DNA of 64,000 bases from Sapria himalayana (GCA_029783825.1 JAREIK010010178.1:26524-90523); one strand, 5' to 3'. Counted from the stretch's first letter, positions 26,901 through 40,149 are shown. Translations and numbers: made by a program. The notes: generated by a model from the sequence alone, not told the origin.

Positions 26901-28820
26901 ATAAAAATAGCAACGTACTTATTATCATCTCACTTTAGGGTCATAGATAATCAAACAAGAAAAATTAGAATTCTTATCTTTAAAGATAACCTTAAAGACC
27001 AAGACACAAAATGGCAACCATCAAAAATTATCATTCCTAGTACTAAAAAATCAAACCTGGAAACATTGTATTTAATGACCAAATTGGTATTAAAAGTACT
27101 TGCCTATCCGCAACCTCAACAATAATTATCAATCTAGGGATGAGTCAATCTAGCTACCTACAAAATGTTCAAAGAGCAAGATGTTCATAAAAATACAAAA
27201 GGCCACTAAAATTCATATATATGCTTATACTAAGGCTTTCAAGGTGTTATATCTTAACAACTATAATTAATGTATCTAACATAATATAAAAGCATGGATT
27301 TCAAAAAAAAAAACCACGTAGAAAAACAAATTAAAAAAAGCTAAATTAATATTAAAAAAACTCATTTAGAAACCCTAAAGAAAATATACCGTTAGGAGGC
27401 TTGAAATATTCAACAAACTCTTAGACTTACAACTAATTTTTGAAAAGCATGGAGCAATATGCCAATTTTAAAAACAAGATTTAAATCCAAGTTCCATAAA
27501 TTTGAAAGAAGGTTAAATTTCATCATATCCTTCATTAATAAGCCCTAAAAGAAGAATGCTAAAAATTCTATAAAATATATTAATCCATATAACAAACTAT
27601 AAAAATCAAATAGTTTGTGTGAGTCAATATGTCTAAAAAAAATTTGAATTATCAAATAATATATTTTGCAATACACTTATATCTATATGCAATATTATTA
27701 ATATGTTTAAATAATTTAAAGAATATTCATATTTTAGTAACATAATTAATGAAATAAAAATACAATTTTTAAAATACAAGTTTTTCACTAGTTTATTGTT
27801 TATTTGCTGTTATGGATTTTAAAGTTAAAGTATAATGAGTTAAAAATATTATAAAATTTATACGTGAGTGTATACATCAACAAAAAGAACCAAATGCTAA
27901 AATGTATATACATATGTAAATTTTATATAAATATTATGAAACAATGTAATTAGACAAATACTACTAATATACTAGATCTCATTAGAATTATTAAAATAAA
28001 AATACTAAAAACATAAAGAAAAATAAACTTTAAAGGCCCTTTATTGCTCTGCTGGGAATAAATATGCTTGTATTTTTCTATCTTAAAATAAACTTTACGC
28101 AGAGATAGAATTGCTTACTATTTACTTATAGACAATATACCATGTCTGAATTGCCAACTTCAAGGTGCTTCCATTTTATTTTGTTTTTTTAAAATAAGGA
28201 CATGAGATAGAACTCCCAAAATGAAACAACTACTATTTCCTTTCAAACCCAAAAACAAAAAAATCAAGAACCAAAAATCTTCAAGTCGTTCTAATAAATT
28301 AATACAGAAAATCAGAACCACTCCGCCAATTGTAGTAAGCCTACAAGAACCATTTCAACTTCAATGTCCTTTATAATTCTAAACAACCTTCAAACCCATA
28401 TACATTTTCAACAAAAAATTAAATACAATCACAGTTGATATTGTTCCATGGGATCTATATAGTGTAAAATATAGAAATAAAGAAGATGATACTAACAATC
28501 ACGGAAGTTCGGGAATGAATATATGTTCAAAATCTATGTATATTTCATCCTAAAATGTACACTATATAGGTTCAAAATGCATATTGTGTTATTGGCGAGG
28601 AGGAGACAAGGGAGCAGAAAGAGAAGAGCACCATTGTAAGCAAAATGGAACATGAAGCAGTCGGACATAGGCAAGGGAAAGGAAGCTATTTTTATATGTA
28701 GGTTTTTTTTTGTTTTTGCAAATGGAAACATGAGTTGCCGTAGGAAAAGTGACGAACAAAACCTGCAGCAAGGGTGACTAAAAACTCCATGTAGGGTGGG
28801 CTGAAACATGCAGGTAGACA
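26901..28820. other. AT-rich spacer, no gene seen
   Basis: AT-rich sequence with scattered A and T runs. It should hold the 5' end of CACTA element 2, but I could not find a CACTA terminus or another recognisable feature. Confidence 0.5.
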
Positions 28821-29563
28821 TAGAGGTGTCATCTAGGCCGGCCTTGCCCGGCCCAGCAAGGGAAAATCCCTTGCCCGGGTAAGGCACGTGCCGTGCTTGA
28901 CCCGATACGAATCGGTGCCCATGACGCACTCGTCCCGTGTCCCCCTTGCTTCGCCCCTCCCACAAAAAAGACCGCGGGTCGGGTCTAATCAGACCCTACC
29001 AGTGGTCCCCTGAGGCTCAAGCCGACCCAATTCCCCCCCCCCCCCCCAACGGGAAAAAAAAATTTTAAAAAATGTTAAATTTCAGCCATTAAATCTCGCC
29101 TCCAACTGCTAGGGGGCAGAATCCAATAGCTCTCATGATTCTGCCCCCCTAAAAAATAAAAAAAAATCAAAAAATTCAAAAAAAATGACTTTAAAAAAAA
29201 TATTTTCTTTAATCTATAAATTCCACCCCCACTCTCTATAACTTTATGTTTTTCGTAAATATTTTTTCTCTCAAATCTCTCATTTAATCTCTCAAAAATC
29301 TTGCTCCTCTCTCTCGGGACTCGAGATTTCGGCATTAGGCTTGGATTTTCGGGAATCTCAACTTGAGTTTTGAATTTTGAGCTTGACTATGGTGCACCGT
29401 GCACGTGACCGACCTCACTGCATTTACCGGGTAATTTATTTTAAGTTTTTTTTACTTTCTCTCTTTCTCTCTCTAGTTTCTCTCTATAGAACAAAAATAG
29501 AAAATTTTAAAATCAGGCATCTAGTCTCTAAATAACTATTCTGATTAACAAAAAACCTAAAAA

Positions 29564-31675
29564 ATGAAATTTACTAATAAAACAGATTTAAATTTAGAAA
29601 ATGAAAATATTACACAGAGGTCTGAGGCTGCAGAAACTTTGGTTTCTCTAGTCGTCTCAACCCAAACTTCTAAAAAACAAAAAACTAGGAGGACTTCTGT
29701 AGTTTGGACTCATTTTAATATAATAAAACAAAAAAATGTTAGGGGTGAGGAAGAAGAAATGACACAGTGAAAATATTGTATGAGACTTTTAACATGTAAG
29801 AGTTCATTTGGGACTGGGCACCTTAAGAGGCAAACCGAATTATGCACCAAAAAACAAGGTCCATTAGATCCTAGGCAAACCCAACTTGGCACTGCATTTT
29901 TTGAGACTGGATAGAGTTCAGTCTTAAAGTTTACTCCATTCATATACTCCAGCGAGTTGGGTAGGGACTGCATGGCCAGACTTATCACATTGATGGGTCT
30001 TACAAATCAGATTTTCGGAAGATCCAAGGGTAGTGCGAATCATGCAGACATATTTTCAGCCTGGTTATCATTAGATTCCTAGGTCCACATCTAAGAATGA
30101 CATACTAAAAATATATAAGTTAGAAAAACAAAAATTAATTAATGAATTTATGGCATATAGTGGAGTGGTGTCCGTGACGTCCGATATCTGGACAAGTCAC
30201 GATGAATCATCTTATGCATGTCTCACCAGCCACTATGTAGATTCTAACTGGACTATGAATAAAAAAATTTTAGGATTCTCTGAGATTCTTCATCCTCATG
30301 ATGGCCCGGCCATTTTTGAGTGTATAATGAAAATCTTTAGGGAATATAAAATTCAAAATAAAATTTTTAGTGTCACATTCGATAATGAATCTAATAATGG
30401 AGTAGCGATTAACATGTTTGTTAGGAATATTAGAGACGCACCATTAGGAGAGATTTTTCATGTCAGATGCATGTGTCACGTGATTAACCTGATTGTTCAA
30501 GTGGGTATGAAGGTGTGTTCTCCCACGTTGGATAATATACGTAATGTACTAAAATATATTCGCACTCCTCGCAGACAACAAGAGTTTGGTAGTCTCTATT
30601 TGTATGTGAATCTTAAGAAGAAGAAATTCTAAATGGATATGAGACATCATTGGAATTACACGTACCTGATGTTGGAATCATGTGTTGGATACGAACACGT
30701 GATATCCGATTACATCAATAGTAAGTGTGACGAACTTATTATTGACGACACTAACTGGGCTTCAAAAATTTCATTTATGAAATTCCTGAAGATTTTTTAT
30801 GACACGACGAACATGTGTTCGTCGGTTTATACGCCCACGACTTTCATTGCACTGCGGTGTATATGCAACATTAGTAGCATATTTAGGAGGTATCGAGCTG
30901 ACCCGACACATAGTCATATGGTTGCAGAGATGGAAACCATGTACTTAAAGTACTTTTCCACCGTTCCATCTCTATATTGCCTCGCTGCATGCATGGACCC
31001 TAGGGTTAAGGTGGAAGGGGTAGAAAACACTCTGACTTACATTTCCTCGTGCATGAACCTGGAAGAGCCAAATGAAGGGTTCATTCATGAGAAGTTGATT
31101 GACCTGTTCACATACTAGGTTACTAGGTATGGTGGTGGTAGTAGTGAGACTGTGATTACGGACATTGATACCTTGTTCGGAGATACGATTTTTCCATTCA
31201 GCTAGAGAGGGGAAAACGTAGGGGTGGACCATCACATAGGAGCGAGCTTTCTAGGTACTTAGATACCGATTACTCCTCAATCCTATCACATTCTGATACT
31301 AGGAATCTTGATATATTACAGTGGTATAAATCATATGAGTCCACCTTTCCAGTGCCATCTAGGATGACACGGGATCTACTGACTCCTCCGGTGTCGAGCG
31401 TAGCATCAGAGACTACTTTTTCTGTTGTAGTGAATGTGATTTAGGATAGGAGATCAAGATTATATCCAGATATTGTTGAGGCCTTGGCTTGTTTGAAGGA
31501 TTGGGAGGATTCGAGATTTAGTATCCATGATCATGCTAGAGCTGGGACTGGGACAAGGACTACAGCCACATCCATTACGATAGCGTAGGAGTTGATTACT
31601 GATGATGATCATCCATACGATACTGATCTTGATGTTGCGGCTGATGATGCTCATAATATGCCGATTGACGATTGA
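29564..31675 (+). pseudogene. BED-finger hAT transposase, decayed
   Basis: A RICESLEEPER-like or Ac-like transposase. An N-terminal BED finger (about 29690-29850) shows VWTHFNI, CMRLLTC and GTGHLKR, but a stop falls where the first Cys is expected. From about 30068 to 30632 the catalytic RNase H-like region is open (VSVTSDIWTS, VTFDNESNN, FHVRCMCHVINLIVQ). The next block (30633-31118) matches the hAT region often annotated as DUF4413 (FLKIFYDTT, YFSTVPSLYCLAACMDPR). The C-terminal dimerisation domain is at about 31241-31510 (LDILQWYKSYES, PPVSSVASETTFSV, DRRSRLYPDIVEALACLKDW), broken by a TAG at about 31441. It ends in an acidic tail with TGA at 31673-31675. At least four disabling changes are present. 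Confidence 0.88.
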
Positions 31676-32113
31676 TGATGATCTACTATTTTTTGATTTC
31701 GATGTTTTGTTTTTTATTGATTGTATGCTTTATTTATACGTTACGTTGAAACTTTAATTTGTTTGGTTGGACTTTCAGTATCTAATGGCTGATTGGTCAT
31801 TTTTAATTTGGTTTGCTTATATATTTTTTTACTTTTTAATTTTTTTTAACATACTTTATTGATTTATTTATTTTTTTGTTTTAATTTTTCATTTAAAAAT
31901 TTATAACTTTATTATATAATTCTAATAAGTTTTAAACTAATTTTATATTAGATTAAAAAAAATTATAACTTTGTAATTTTAATAAATTTTATTTTAACAA
32001 TATTTATATTATAAATATTTAAAATTCTACATTATCTATAATTTTATATATAATTTAATAATTTATATAATTAAAATAAAAATTAAAACAAAATAATTAA
32101 TAAAAAAAATTTT
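31676..32113. other. AT-rich 3' untranslated part of the hAT element
   Basis: Very AT-rich, no coding potential. It separates the transposase pseudogene from the GC-rich right subterminal block. Confidence 0.6.
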
Positions 32114-32300
32114 TGCCTGGCCGGTACGGCCTGGATTGGCCCGTACGGCCATACCAAACCCGAGCGGGCCGGCACGGCGGGCAGTGCCGGGCCCTTCTTT
32201 TTTTAACAATGTCGGGCCCATCTTTTATTAACCATGCCGGGCCAGGCATGTCACGGTACAGTAACCGTGCAGGGCCTGTCGCGGCACGAAAGCACACTCG
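32114..32300. repeat. GC-rich subterminal block of the hAT element
   Basis: About 190 bp rich in GGCC, CCGGCACGG and GCCGGGCC words in an otherwise AT-rich setting, similar in style to 28830-29030 and to the MITE at 37780-38440. The open frames on either strand are compositional and carry no domain. Confidence 0.65.
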
Positions 32301-32344
32301 TGCTCAAAAAACACTAAAATATATTTTTAACAATATTTTTTCAA

Positions 32345-34347
32345 AAAAGACTGAAATATCAATTAATCTATCAATATATTTATCAATCTGTCTATATATT
32401 TGTCTATCATTATTTCTAATAATCCATTTATGTATCGATATATCTATCATGCTATGAATCTATATATAAATTTGTCTATTTATTTGTCTATCTATAAGTC
32501 TTTCTATCTTTCTATCTAATTGTATATCTTTCTACCTTTTTATCTATCTATCTATTTGTCAATATATCTATCTAATTATCTATCTATATATCTATATATC
32601 TATTGGTCAATATATCTATCTAATTATCTTTCTATCTATCTACCTATCTAATAATATGAATATCTATCTATCTATCTGTTTGTGTATCAATCTATTTATA
32701 TATCTATCTAGCTATAAATTTATTTATCTATCTATTTATCTATCTGTCTGTCTATCTATCTATATATCTATTTTTATAACTATCTGTCTATATATATATA
32801 TATATATATATCTATATCTATCTTTTTGTCTATGTATGCTCTATGTATTTATCTATCTATCTTTCAGTCTATTTTCCATCTAACTATGTGTCTATATTTT
32901 TATATATCTATCTATCTATCTAAATTTCTAACTAACTATATCAATCAATATATTTATTTATCAATTAGTCTATTTATTATATATCTATTTATCTATTTAT
33001 CTATCTAGCTATCTGTCTGTCTATCTATCTATCTATTTATTTATCTATGAGTCTATCTATCTGTCTATCTATTTGTATATCTATTTATAGTTTTATCTAT
33101 CTATATTTCTATCTATCTATATATCTGTCAATCTATATATATATATCTATCTATCTATCTATCTATGTATCTATATGTGTATCTATCTATTTATCTATCT
33201 ATTTGTCTATCTATATGTCTATCTATCTATCTATTATTTTTTCAATATATCTATCTATCTATTTTTCAATCTATTTGTCTATCTTTCTTACTATCTATCT
33301 ATCTATCTATCTATATGTCTAACAATATATTAATAAATTTTATTATTGATCTATCTATCATTTTATCTATTAATCTATCTATCAATCTATAAATCTATCT
33401 ATTTATCTATTTTTCTATCTATCAATATATTTATTTATCTATCTATCTATATGTCTATCTATCTGTGCATCAATATGTTTATCTATTTGACTATCAATCT
33501 GTCCATCAATATGTTTATCTATTTGTCTATCAATCTATCCATCAACATGTCTATCAAATTGTATGTCTTTTTGTATATGTGTCTTTCTGTCTATCTATCT
33601 TTCAATATATTTATTTGTTTGTTTGTGTCTGTCTATCTTTTTATCTCTATGTCTATCTATCTATTTGTCTATCTAATTGCCTACCTATCTAACTGTCTGG
33701 CTGCGTGACTGCCTGACTTTATGTGTATCTTTCTATCTATTTGTTTGTTTATCTGTCTATCTATTTATCTATCTATCTTTTTATCTATCTATATATCTAT
33801 CTATCTGACTATCTCTCTATCTATCTATCTATCTCTCTACTAGTATATCTATCTATCTATCTATCTATTTGTATATCTATCTATCTATATATTTGTCTAA
33901 TATTCTATTTAAATTTCCATCAATCTGTTTATCTATCTATCTATATGTATATCTATCTATTAATCAATTAATCTATCAAATTATCTATCAATCTGTCAAT
34001 CAATCTATATGTCTATTTATCTGTCTATCAATTTGTTTTTCTATATATATATATAGATCTATCTATTTATTGATCTATCTATCTATCTATTTCTCTATAT
34101 CTATATATATGTCTATTTTTCTATCGATCTTTTTTACTATCTCTCTATCTATTTGTCTATTTATTTGAATATCTATCTATTAATCTATCTATCAATTTGT
34201 CTATCTATTTGTCTGTCTATCAATTTCTCTATCTATCAATCTCTATATCTATCTATGTGTCTATTTGTCTGTATCTATCTTTCTAGTTATCTATATTTCT
34301 TTTTATCTATCTCTCTATTTATTTGTCTATTTGTCTGTCTATCTATG

Positions 34348-34398
<51 letters not shown>

Positions 34399-35651
34399 AT
34401 TTGTCTATCTTTTGGTCTATTTATTTATCTATCTATATATCTATCTTTCGATCTAACTATCTATCTAAATATTTGTCTATTTGACAAACTATCTATTTAT
34501 CTATCGGTTTATTTAGTTGTCTATCGATCTATCTATCTATGTGTCTTTCTATCTCTTAATCTATAAATTTATCCATCTATGATTTTGTCTATCGATTTGT
34601 GTAATCAGCTATCTATCTATTTATTTGTTTATATATCTATCTATCTGTCTATATATCTATTACTCTATATGTATGTCTATCTATCTCTCTATCCAACTTT
34701 CTATCTCTCTAACTATTTGTCTATTTATCTGTCTTTCAATCTATATGTCTTTCTATCTTTATATCTATCAATCTTTGTGGCATTTTACTCTCTATCTAAC
34801 TATCTGTCTATCTATCTATCTTTTATCTCTTTATCTATGTGTTTATCTATTTGTATATCATCTATATATCTATCAATCTAACTAACTATTTATATTTATA
34901 TGTGTCTATCTATCTATCTATGTTCTGAATATCTTTCTATCAGTCTATCTATTTATCTATCGGTCTAACTATCTATTTATCAATCTGTCTATTTAATTAT
35001 CTATCTTTATCTCAATCTATCTACCTATTTTTCAATCTATCTATTTGTTTATCTATCTATCCATCTATCTATAAATCTATATATATGTTTATCTATCTAT
35101 CTATATGTCTATCTATATGTCTCTCTATTCCTTCTCTCTCTATCTATCTTTTTGTCTATTTAAATGTCTATCCATCTATTTATTTGTCTATCTATCTTTT
35201 TATTGATTTATCTATCTATCTATTTATATTTTTTTCAATCTATTTATCTATCTACCTATCTATCTGTATGTCCATCTATCTATCTAGAAGATATATCTAT
35301 CGATTTGTCTGTCAATCAATCAATCAATATATGTGTCTATCTATATGTATAACTATACGCCTATTTATCTATTTATCTATCTGTCTATCTATTTATCTAT
35401 CAATCAATCTATTTATGTATATATCTATCTATCTATCTATTTTTCTGTCTGTCTATCCATCTATCTTTCTATCTATCATTCTATCTATATATTTGGCTAT
35501 TCATCTATTAATTTATTTATCTATCTATTGGTCTATCAACCTATTTATATATCAATCTCTCTATCAATTTGTCTATCAATCTTTCTATCAATATTGTCTA
35601 TAAATCTATCTATCAACCTCATTATCTATATATCTATTCATCTATCTATCA

Positions 35652-35695
<44 letters not shown>

Positions 35696-36680
35696 ATCTG
35701 TCTATCAGATTTTCTATTTATCCATCTATCTATTTATCTGTCTATCTTTCCATCTGTCTATCTTTCCATCTATCAATCTATCTATCTATTCATCTATGTA
35801 TCTGTTTATCAATCTTTTTATCTATCAATCTATCTATATATGTATCTATATATGTATCTTTCAATCTATCTATTTATCTAATAATCTATCAATTTATTTA
35901 TCAATCAATCTATCTATCGGTCTGTCTATCTATATGTATATCTATCTATCTAAATTTTTGTCTATCTATCTGTCTATCTATCTATATATCATATTATATA
36001 TCTATATGTCTATCTATCTATCTATCTATTTGTATCTCTATCTATCTATCAAACTATATATAAATCTCTTTAACTATCTACTGATTGATCAATCTTTCTA
36101 TATAAATGTCTATCTGTCAATCTATCTATCTATTTACCTTTCTATCAATCTATTTGTGTATCGATCTTTATATCTATTTGTATTTCTATTTTTCTATCTG
36201 TCTATCTATCTATCTATTTATCTATCTATCATCTACCTATCTTTTTATTTTTCTATCTATCAATCTATTAATCTATCTATCATTCTGTCAATCAATCTAT
36301 CTATCTTTCTATCTATATTTATATCTATATCTTTATACTAATATATCTATCTATCTGACTATCTATCTGTATGTCTATGAATTTATTTGTCTATCTATCT
36401 ATCTTTCTATCTCTCTATATATCTATCTATTTATTTATCTATCTATTTGTTTATCTACGTGTCTATCCATCGATCTATCTATATGTCAATCTATCTAACT
36501 ATCTATGATTCTATCAATTAATCTATCTATCTATATATTTAATTGTATATCTAACTATCTACCCATCTATCTATATATCTATTGATTTTGCATATATCTA
36601 TCTATCTATTTTTCTATCTATCTTTTTTTATATCTGTCTATCTATATGTTTATTTATCTATCTATCTATATGTCTATCTA

Positions 36681-36739
<59 letters not shown>

Positions 36740-36934
36740 ATATCTATATATCTATATATCTTTCTATCTATCTATCTGTCTGTCTGTCTATCTATCTATG
36801 TATCTATCTATCTATAGTTTTGCCTATATATCTATCTATTTATTTATCTATCTGTCTATCAATAAATATAGCTATCTATCTATTTATCGGTCGGTCGGTT
36901 TATCTTTCTATCTTTCTATCTTTCTAATTATCTG

Positions 36935-36971
<37 letters not shown>

Positions 36972-37620
36972 TAATCTATCTATTTATCTATCTATATGTC
37001 TATCTATTCATCTATCTACCTATATATTTGTCTATCTTTCTATATATCTTTATATCTATATATCTATCTAATTTTCTATATGTCTGTCTTTCTACCTATT
37101 TATCTATCTATATATCTATCAAACTATATATCAGTCTATCTATCTATCTTTTTCTATATCTATATATCTATCTATCTATATATCTATCTATCTATCAATC
37201 ATTCAATTTATCTATCTATCAATCATTCAATTAAACAATCTATCAATCTATATATCAATTTGTCTAAAAATCTATCAATTTATCTATCAATCTTTTTATC
37301 AATTTAAATATCATATTATCTATTCATCATTATATCAATCAAACTATCTGTCTACTATCTATCTATTTATCTGTCTGTGTGTGTGTGTGTGTGTTTGTGT
37401 GTGTATATATATATATTTCTATCTTACTGTCTATCTATCTATCTTTCTTTCTATCTATCCATCTATTTATCCTTCTATCTATCATTCTATCTATCTATCT
37501 ATCTAACTATCTTTCTGTCTATCTATTTGTGTATATATCTATCTATATATCTATATATCTATATATCTATCTATATAGGTGTCTATCTATCTCTCTCTTT
37601 TTCTATCCATCTTTCTATTT
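32345..37620 (+). repeat. Degenerate (TATC)n tetranucleotide array II
   Basis: About 5.3 kb of the same repeat as array I, in the same orientation and with the same variants (TGTC, TTTC, CAATC). It includes (TA)n tracts at about 34349-34396, 35655-35692 and 36686-36737, a pure (AATC)n run at about 36935-36970, a (TG)n tract near 37375-37405, and a local duplication at about 33470-33550. It is interrupted exactly by CACTA element 3 at 37621. Long Tyr/Leu/Ser/Ile open frames are artefacts. Confidence 0.95.
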
Positions 37621-37632
37621 CACTATAAAAAA
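37621..37632 (+). repeat. Left terminal inverted repeat of CACTA element 3
   Basis: CACTATAAAAAA directly after the array base at 37620 and preceded by TTT. One mismatch to the complement of the right end. Confidence 0.9.
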
Positions 37633-37779
37633 TTGTCTCTTTAGATGCGGAAATTTATCTAGATTAATAATCCCTAATAATTTGCAAGGGATTAGCTATG
37701 AATTAGCAACAAATATTTGATTTTACATTGAATTATAAAAATAATACTTCAATTGTTATAAACAAATATCTCCATGTGC

Positions 37780-38440
37780 TATAGGTGTCAAATATGCCTG
37801 GCCGTGTCGGCCCAGCCAGATTCTTTCAAGCCCAACCTGATTAGAGTATCGTACCATACACGACATGCTATACTACCAAGCCATGCCTGGAACGACATGC
37901 TTTTTTGGTGGTCAGGCCCAACACGAGCCTACAGCCTGAAATCTGCTTGAGTTCGGGGTTGTTTGTCCCAGTTTGGGTTGGCCAATTCTGTATGAGTCAG
38001 CCAATTTTTAAAAAACTAGGGGTTTGGCACCATGCCGCTATGCTGCTATCACCCATTGGGCTTGCTAAGCCTTGCTCATCTGGTGTCGGCACATTGTCCC
38101 CCCGTTGGGCGTCACTCAATGCATAGACTGGCATGTTGTGCCCATGTGCTAGGCACCCATGCCATTCCTAGCACGACATTCAGGCCAAAAACATTCGACC
38201 TGGCACAACATGACTCATGCTGAAGGAGCGCCCGACATGGGCCCTGGCACAACACTGCAGTGTGTCATGCCAGACCAAGCACAGCTGAACAGTGCCAAGC
38301 TTTGGGCATGAATTATGCTGAGGGTGTGCCTGGCACGGGCCCAGACACGACACTGTAGTGTGCCGTGCCATGCCAAGCACGGCTGAACAGTGCCAAGTTT
38401 CGGGCATGACCTGGCTAGGCCAACCTATTTGACATCTATA
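37780..38440. mobile_element. hAT-related MITE inside CACTA element 3
   Basis: A 661-bp GC-rich insertion with terminal inverted repeats TATAGGTGTCAAATA (37780-37794) and TATTTGACATCTATA (38426-38440), matching at 14 of 15 positions. Flanking 8-mers CCATGTGC (37772-37779) and CCAAGTGC (38441-38448) match at 7 of 8, as expected for a hAT target duplication. The interior is rich in GGCC, GGCACGG and TGCCAAG words, like the ends of the hAT element at 28821-32340, and has no transposase. A 98-bp tandem duplication lies at about 38220-38415. Short open frames inside it are compositional. Confidence 0.82.
38220..38415. repeat. 98-bp tandem duplication inside the MITE
   Basis: Two adjacent diverged copies share GCTGAACAGTGCCAAG (38284 and 38382), an ACACTG(C/T)AGTGTG core and GGGCATGA. 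Each core is a small palindrome around CACTGYAGTG. Confidence 0.75.
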
Positions 38441-38838
38441 CCAAGTGCTTATTAAAAAAATACTTCAAGTATTTTTTTAGAGTTTCAAAAATATTTTTAA
38501 AATTATTAATAATGATACTTTTTTTTCATAAAAGCACTTAAAATAGTTTGTTGCCTTAATAATACTTTTGAAAAGTACTACCAAAGTGACCTTAAGTTGA
38601 TTTGAATTAAAGTTTTATTTTTGTCCCAATCGAAATTTATAAGAATTAAACCATTGAGTAAGATCTTTAATATTAAATTTTTATATTCCATTCTTATTAA
38701 AATAATAAATATATTTTTTATCATATTCTTCTCACATTAAGTTAATTTAGGATTTTTATAAATTATAAAATATATCAAATATTTTGAAATTTTATGCCTA
38801 TAAATTTATTTCATATTATATTCATAAAATTTATAATC

Positions 38839-38878
<40 letters not shown>

Positions 38879-38904
38879 ATAAATAAAAACCTAAAACTGG
38901 CCTA
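38441..38904. other. AT-rich spacer with (TA)n tract
   Basis: No gene seen. A (TA)n tract lies at about 38840-38875. Confidence 0.6.
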
Positions 38905-38946
38905 TGTTCATCACAGTTCCTTTCGGGAGAGGAACTGTGATGAACA
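38905..38946. other. Perfect 17-bp inverted repeat with 8-nt loop
   Basis: The left arm TGTTCATCACAGTTCCT (38905-38921) and right arm AGGAACTGTGATGAACA (38930-38946) are exact complements around the loop TTCGGGAG. The sequence would form a strong hairpin as DNA or RNA. It lies in noncoding DNA upstream of the CSN1-like fragment; no function is assigned. Confidence 0.9.
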
Positions 38947-39659
38947 CAGTTTCATGCACCAAGTTATGAGCAAGTCATGAGCATAAAAACCTAAAACTCA
39001 ACTAAGATATTTTGTGTACACCACGTCGTGAGCATTATAGGTTATCACTGTCAGTTTTATGGAGATAACAACTAATTTGGAGGTGAGGATGAGTGCTTCC
39101 ATAATCTTCAACCCCATTCCCTGTCTGTATGTATTAATCCATGATTCCATGCTTGACTATCATAATTTGATATATGATTTACTATATGGCATGCCAATCG
39201 ATGAATTCATAGCTAAATAGTTGTAAACAATACCTTTGCATTTTCATTAATTATTCACACAACATTTTTCATCCTTTCAACATTTATTGCATGTGTATAT
39301 TCGATTAATTTTATGGATTATCAAAATGCATCATATTAGTTTATTGATTAATCTTTTTATTGATTTGATATTGTTACATAAATAATAACCAATTCACACT
39401 TAATGATGCTTTTAGGCAAAAATTATAGCAGCATATATATATATTATTTATTTAATATATATTTGTTAATTTTAAAATTTTGTTAGAAATAATATCTTGG
39501 CACGAGACTATTCACTGCTCTCTACTCAGTATTCATTGCTTAACTTTGTTGAACAGTCGATGGTGGCTCCCTTATTCTCGTGGATTATATCATGGGTGAT
39601 AAGTGAAAAAAGGTGCCACTCTTGTTCACGACACTCCTTGCACCAATTTTTTGTTGGTG
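38947..39659. other. Sequence upstream of the CSN1-like fragment
   Basis: AT-rich to about 39480. From about 39490 the composition becomes more coding-like and may include the 5' part of the CSN1-like fragment, but I recognise no protein before about 39660. Confidence 0.4.
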
Positions 39660-39979
39660 GAAACTGATGACGAGGTTGACTTGGATGAAGTCGAAGGCAA
39701 TTGGGTGATCTACAAGAAGCCGGTATTTCTGGAACATTTTGATGTTGAGACTTATGTAGGGCAATAGTCTGTCAGGACTAAGATAATGCGACTATTATTC
39801 ATTGCAGAATGCTGTATGCAATCATCTATGAAGTCTGAGACTATTTTCGAGATGTTGTGCAGAAGATTGATGAAAGCTTGGGGCCTAGCTATATGATTGA
39901 TGACGCATTGTGCAATTTGATAGAGTGGAGAGCACAACAATGGAAGTAAAAGCTCGAGAACAATCTAAATGCATATCTG
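39660..39979 (+). pseudogene. COP9 signalosome subunit 1 (CSN1) N-terminal fragment
   Basis: CSN1 is a scaffold subunit of the COP9 signalosome, which removes NEDD8 from cullins. The fragment reads KKPVFLEHFDVETY, then after a stop SVRTKIMRLLFIAE, then in another frame YFRDVVQKIDESLGPSYMID and EWRAQQW, and finally KLENNLNAYL. These correspond in order to the N-terminal CSN1 blocks around LDIEAY, GRTKIMRLLFIA, LFREVVxKI, LGxxYGMD, DRRAE and KLENELNAY, recalled from family knowledge. Between blocks two and three the expected DEIKKGEN stretch is missing, and there is a frame change and stops. The match ends at a possible donor (CTG/GTAAAA at 39979/39980), which would be an exon border. The remaining CSN1 exons were not found, so this is a fragment carried by CACTA element 3. 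Confidence 0.62.
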
Positions 39980-40149
39980 GTAAAAACAAACCTCTTTTTG
40001 TTTTTTGTGCATGATGAATATTTCTAACAGAAGTACTCTATGCGGAAATATCCTTGCCATGACAACTAGAGCTAGAGAGCTTTCCGGGTGCAATGAATCG
40101 CAATCACTAAATTGAGCAAACTAACTTCTCAAAAGAAAAAATGCTCACA

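Larger units (their letters stand above)
28821..32340 (+). mobile_element. hAT-superfamily element, decayed, right terminus not found
   Basis: The left end is taken at TAGAGGTGTCATCTAGGCCGG (from 28821), followed by a GC-rich subterminal block rich in GGCCC/GCCCGG words up to about 29030 and a run of 15 C (29033-29047). The transposase lies at 29564-31675. A second GC-rich block (32114-32290) with CCGGCACGG and GCCGGGCC words forms the other subterminal region. The expected right terminus (complement of AGGTGTCA) is absent before the TATC array starts near 32345, so the right end is deleted or diverged. The left end resembles the termini of the MITE at 37780-38440. Confidence 0.7.

Noticed and set aside
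28534..28965. A 143-codon minus-strand frame crossing the left end of the hAT element
   Set aside because: It spans the element border and its GC-rich terminal block; no family is recognised.
37905..38407. Open frames on both strands in GC-rich DNA
   Set aside because: They lie within the hAT-related MITE and result from its repeated GC-rich words.
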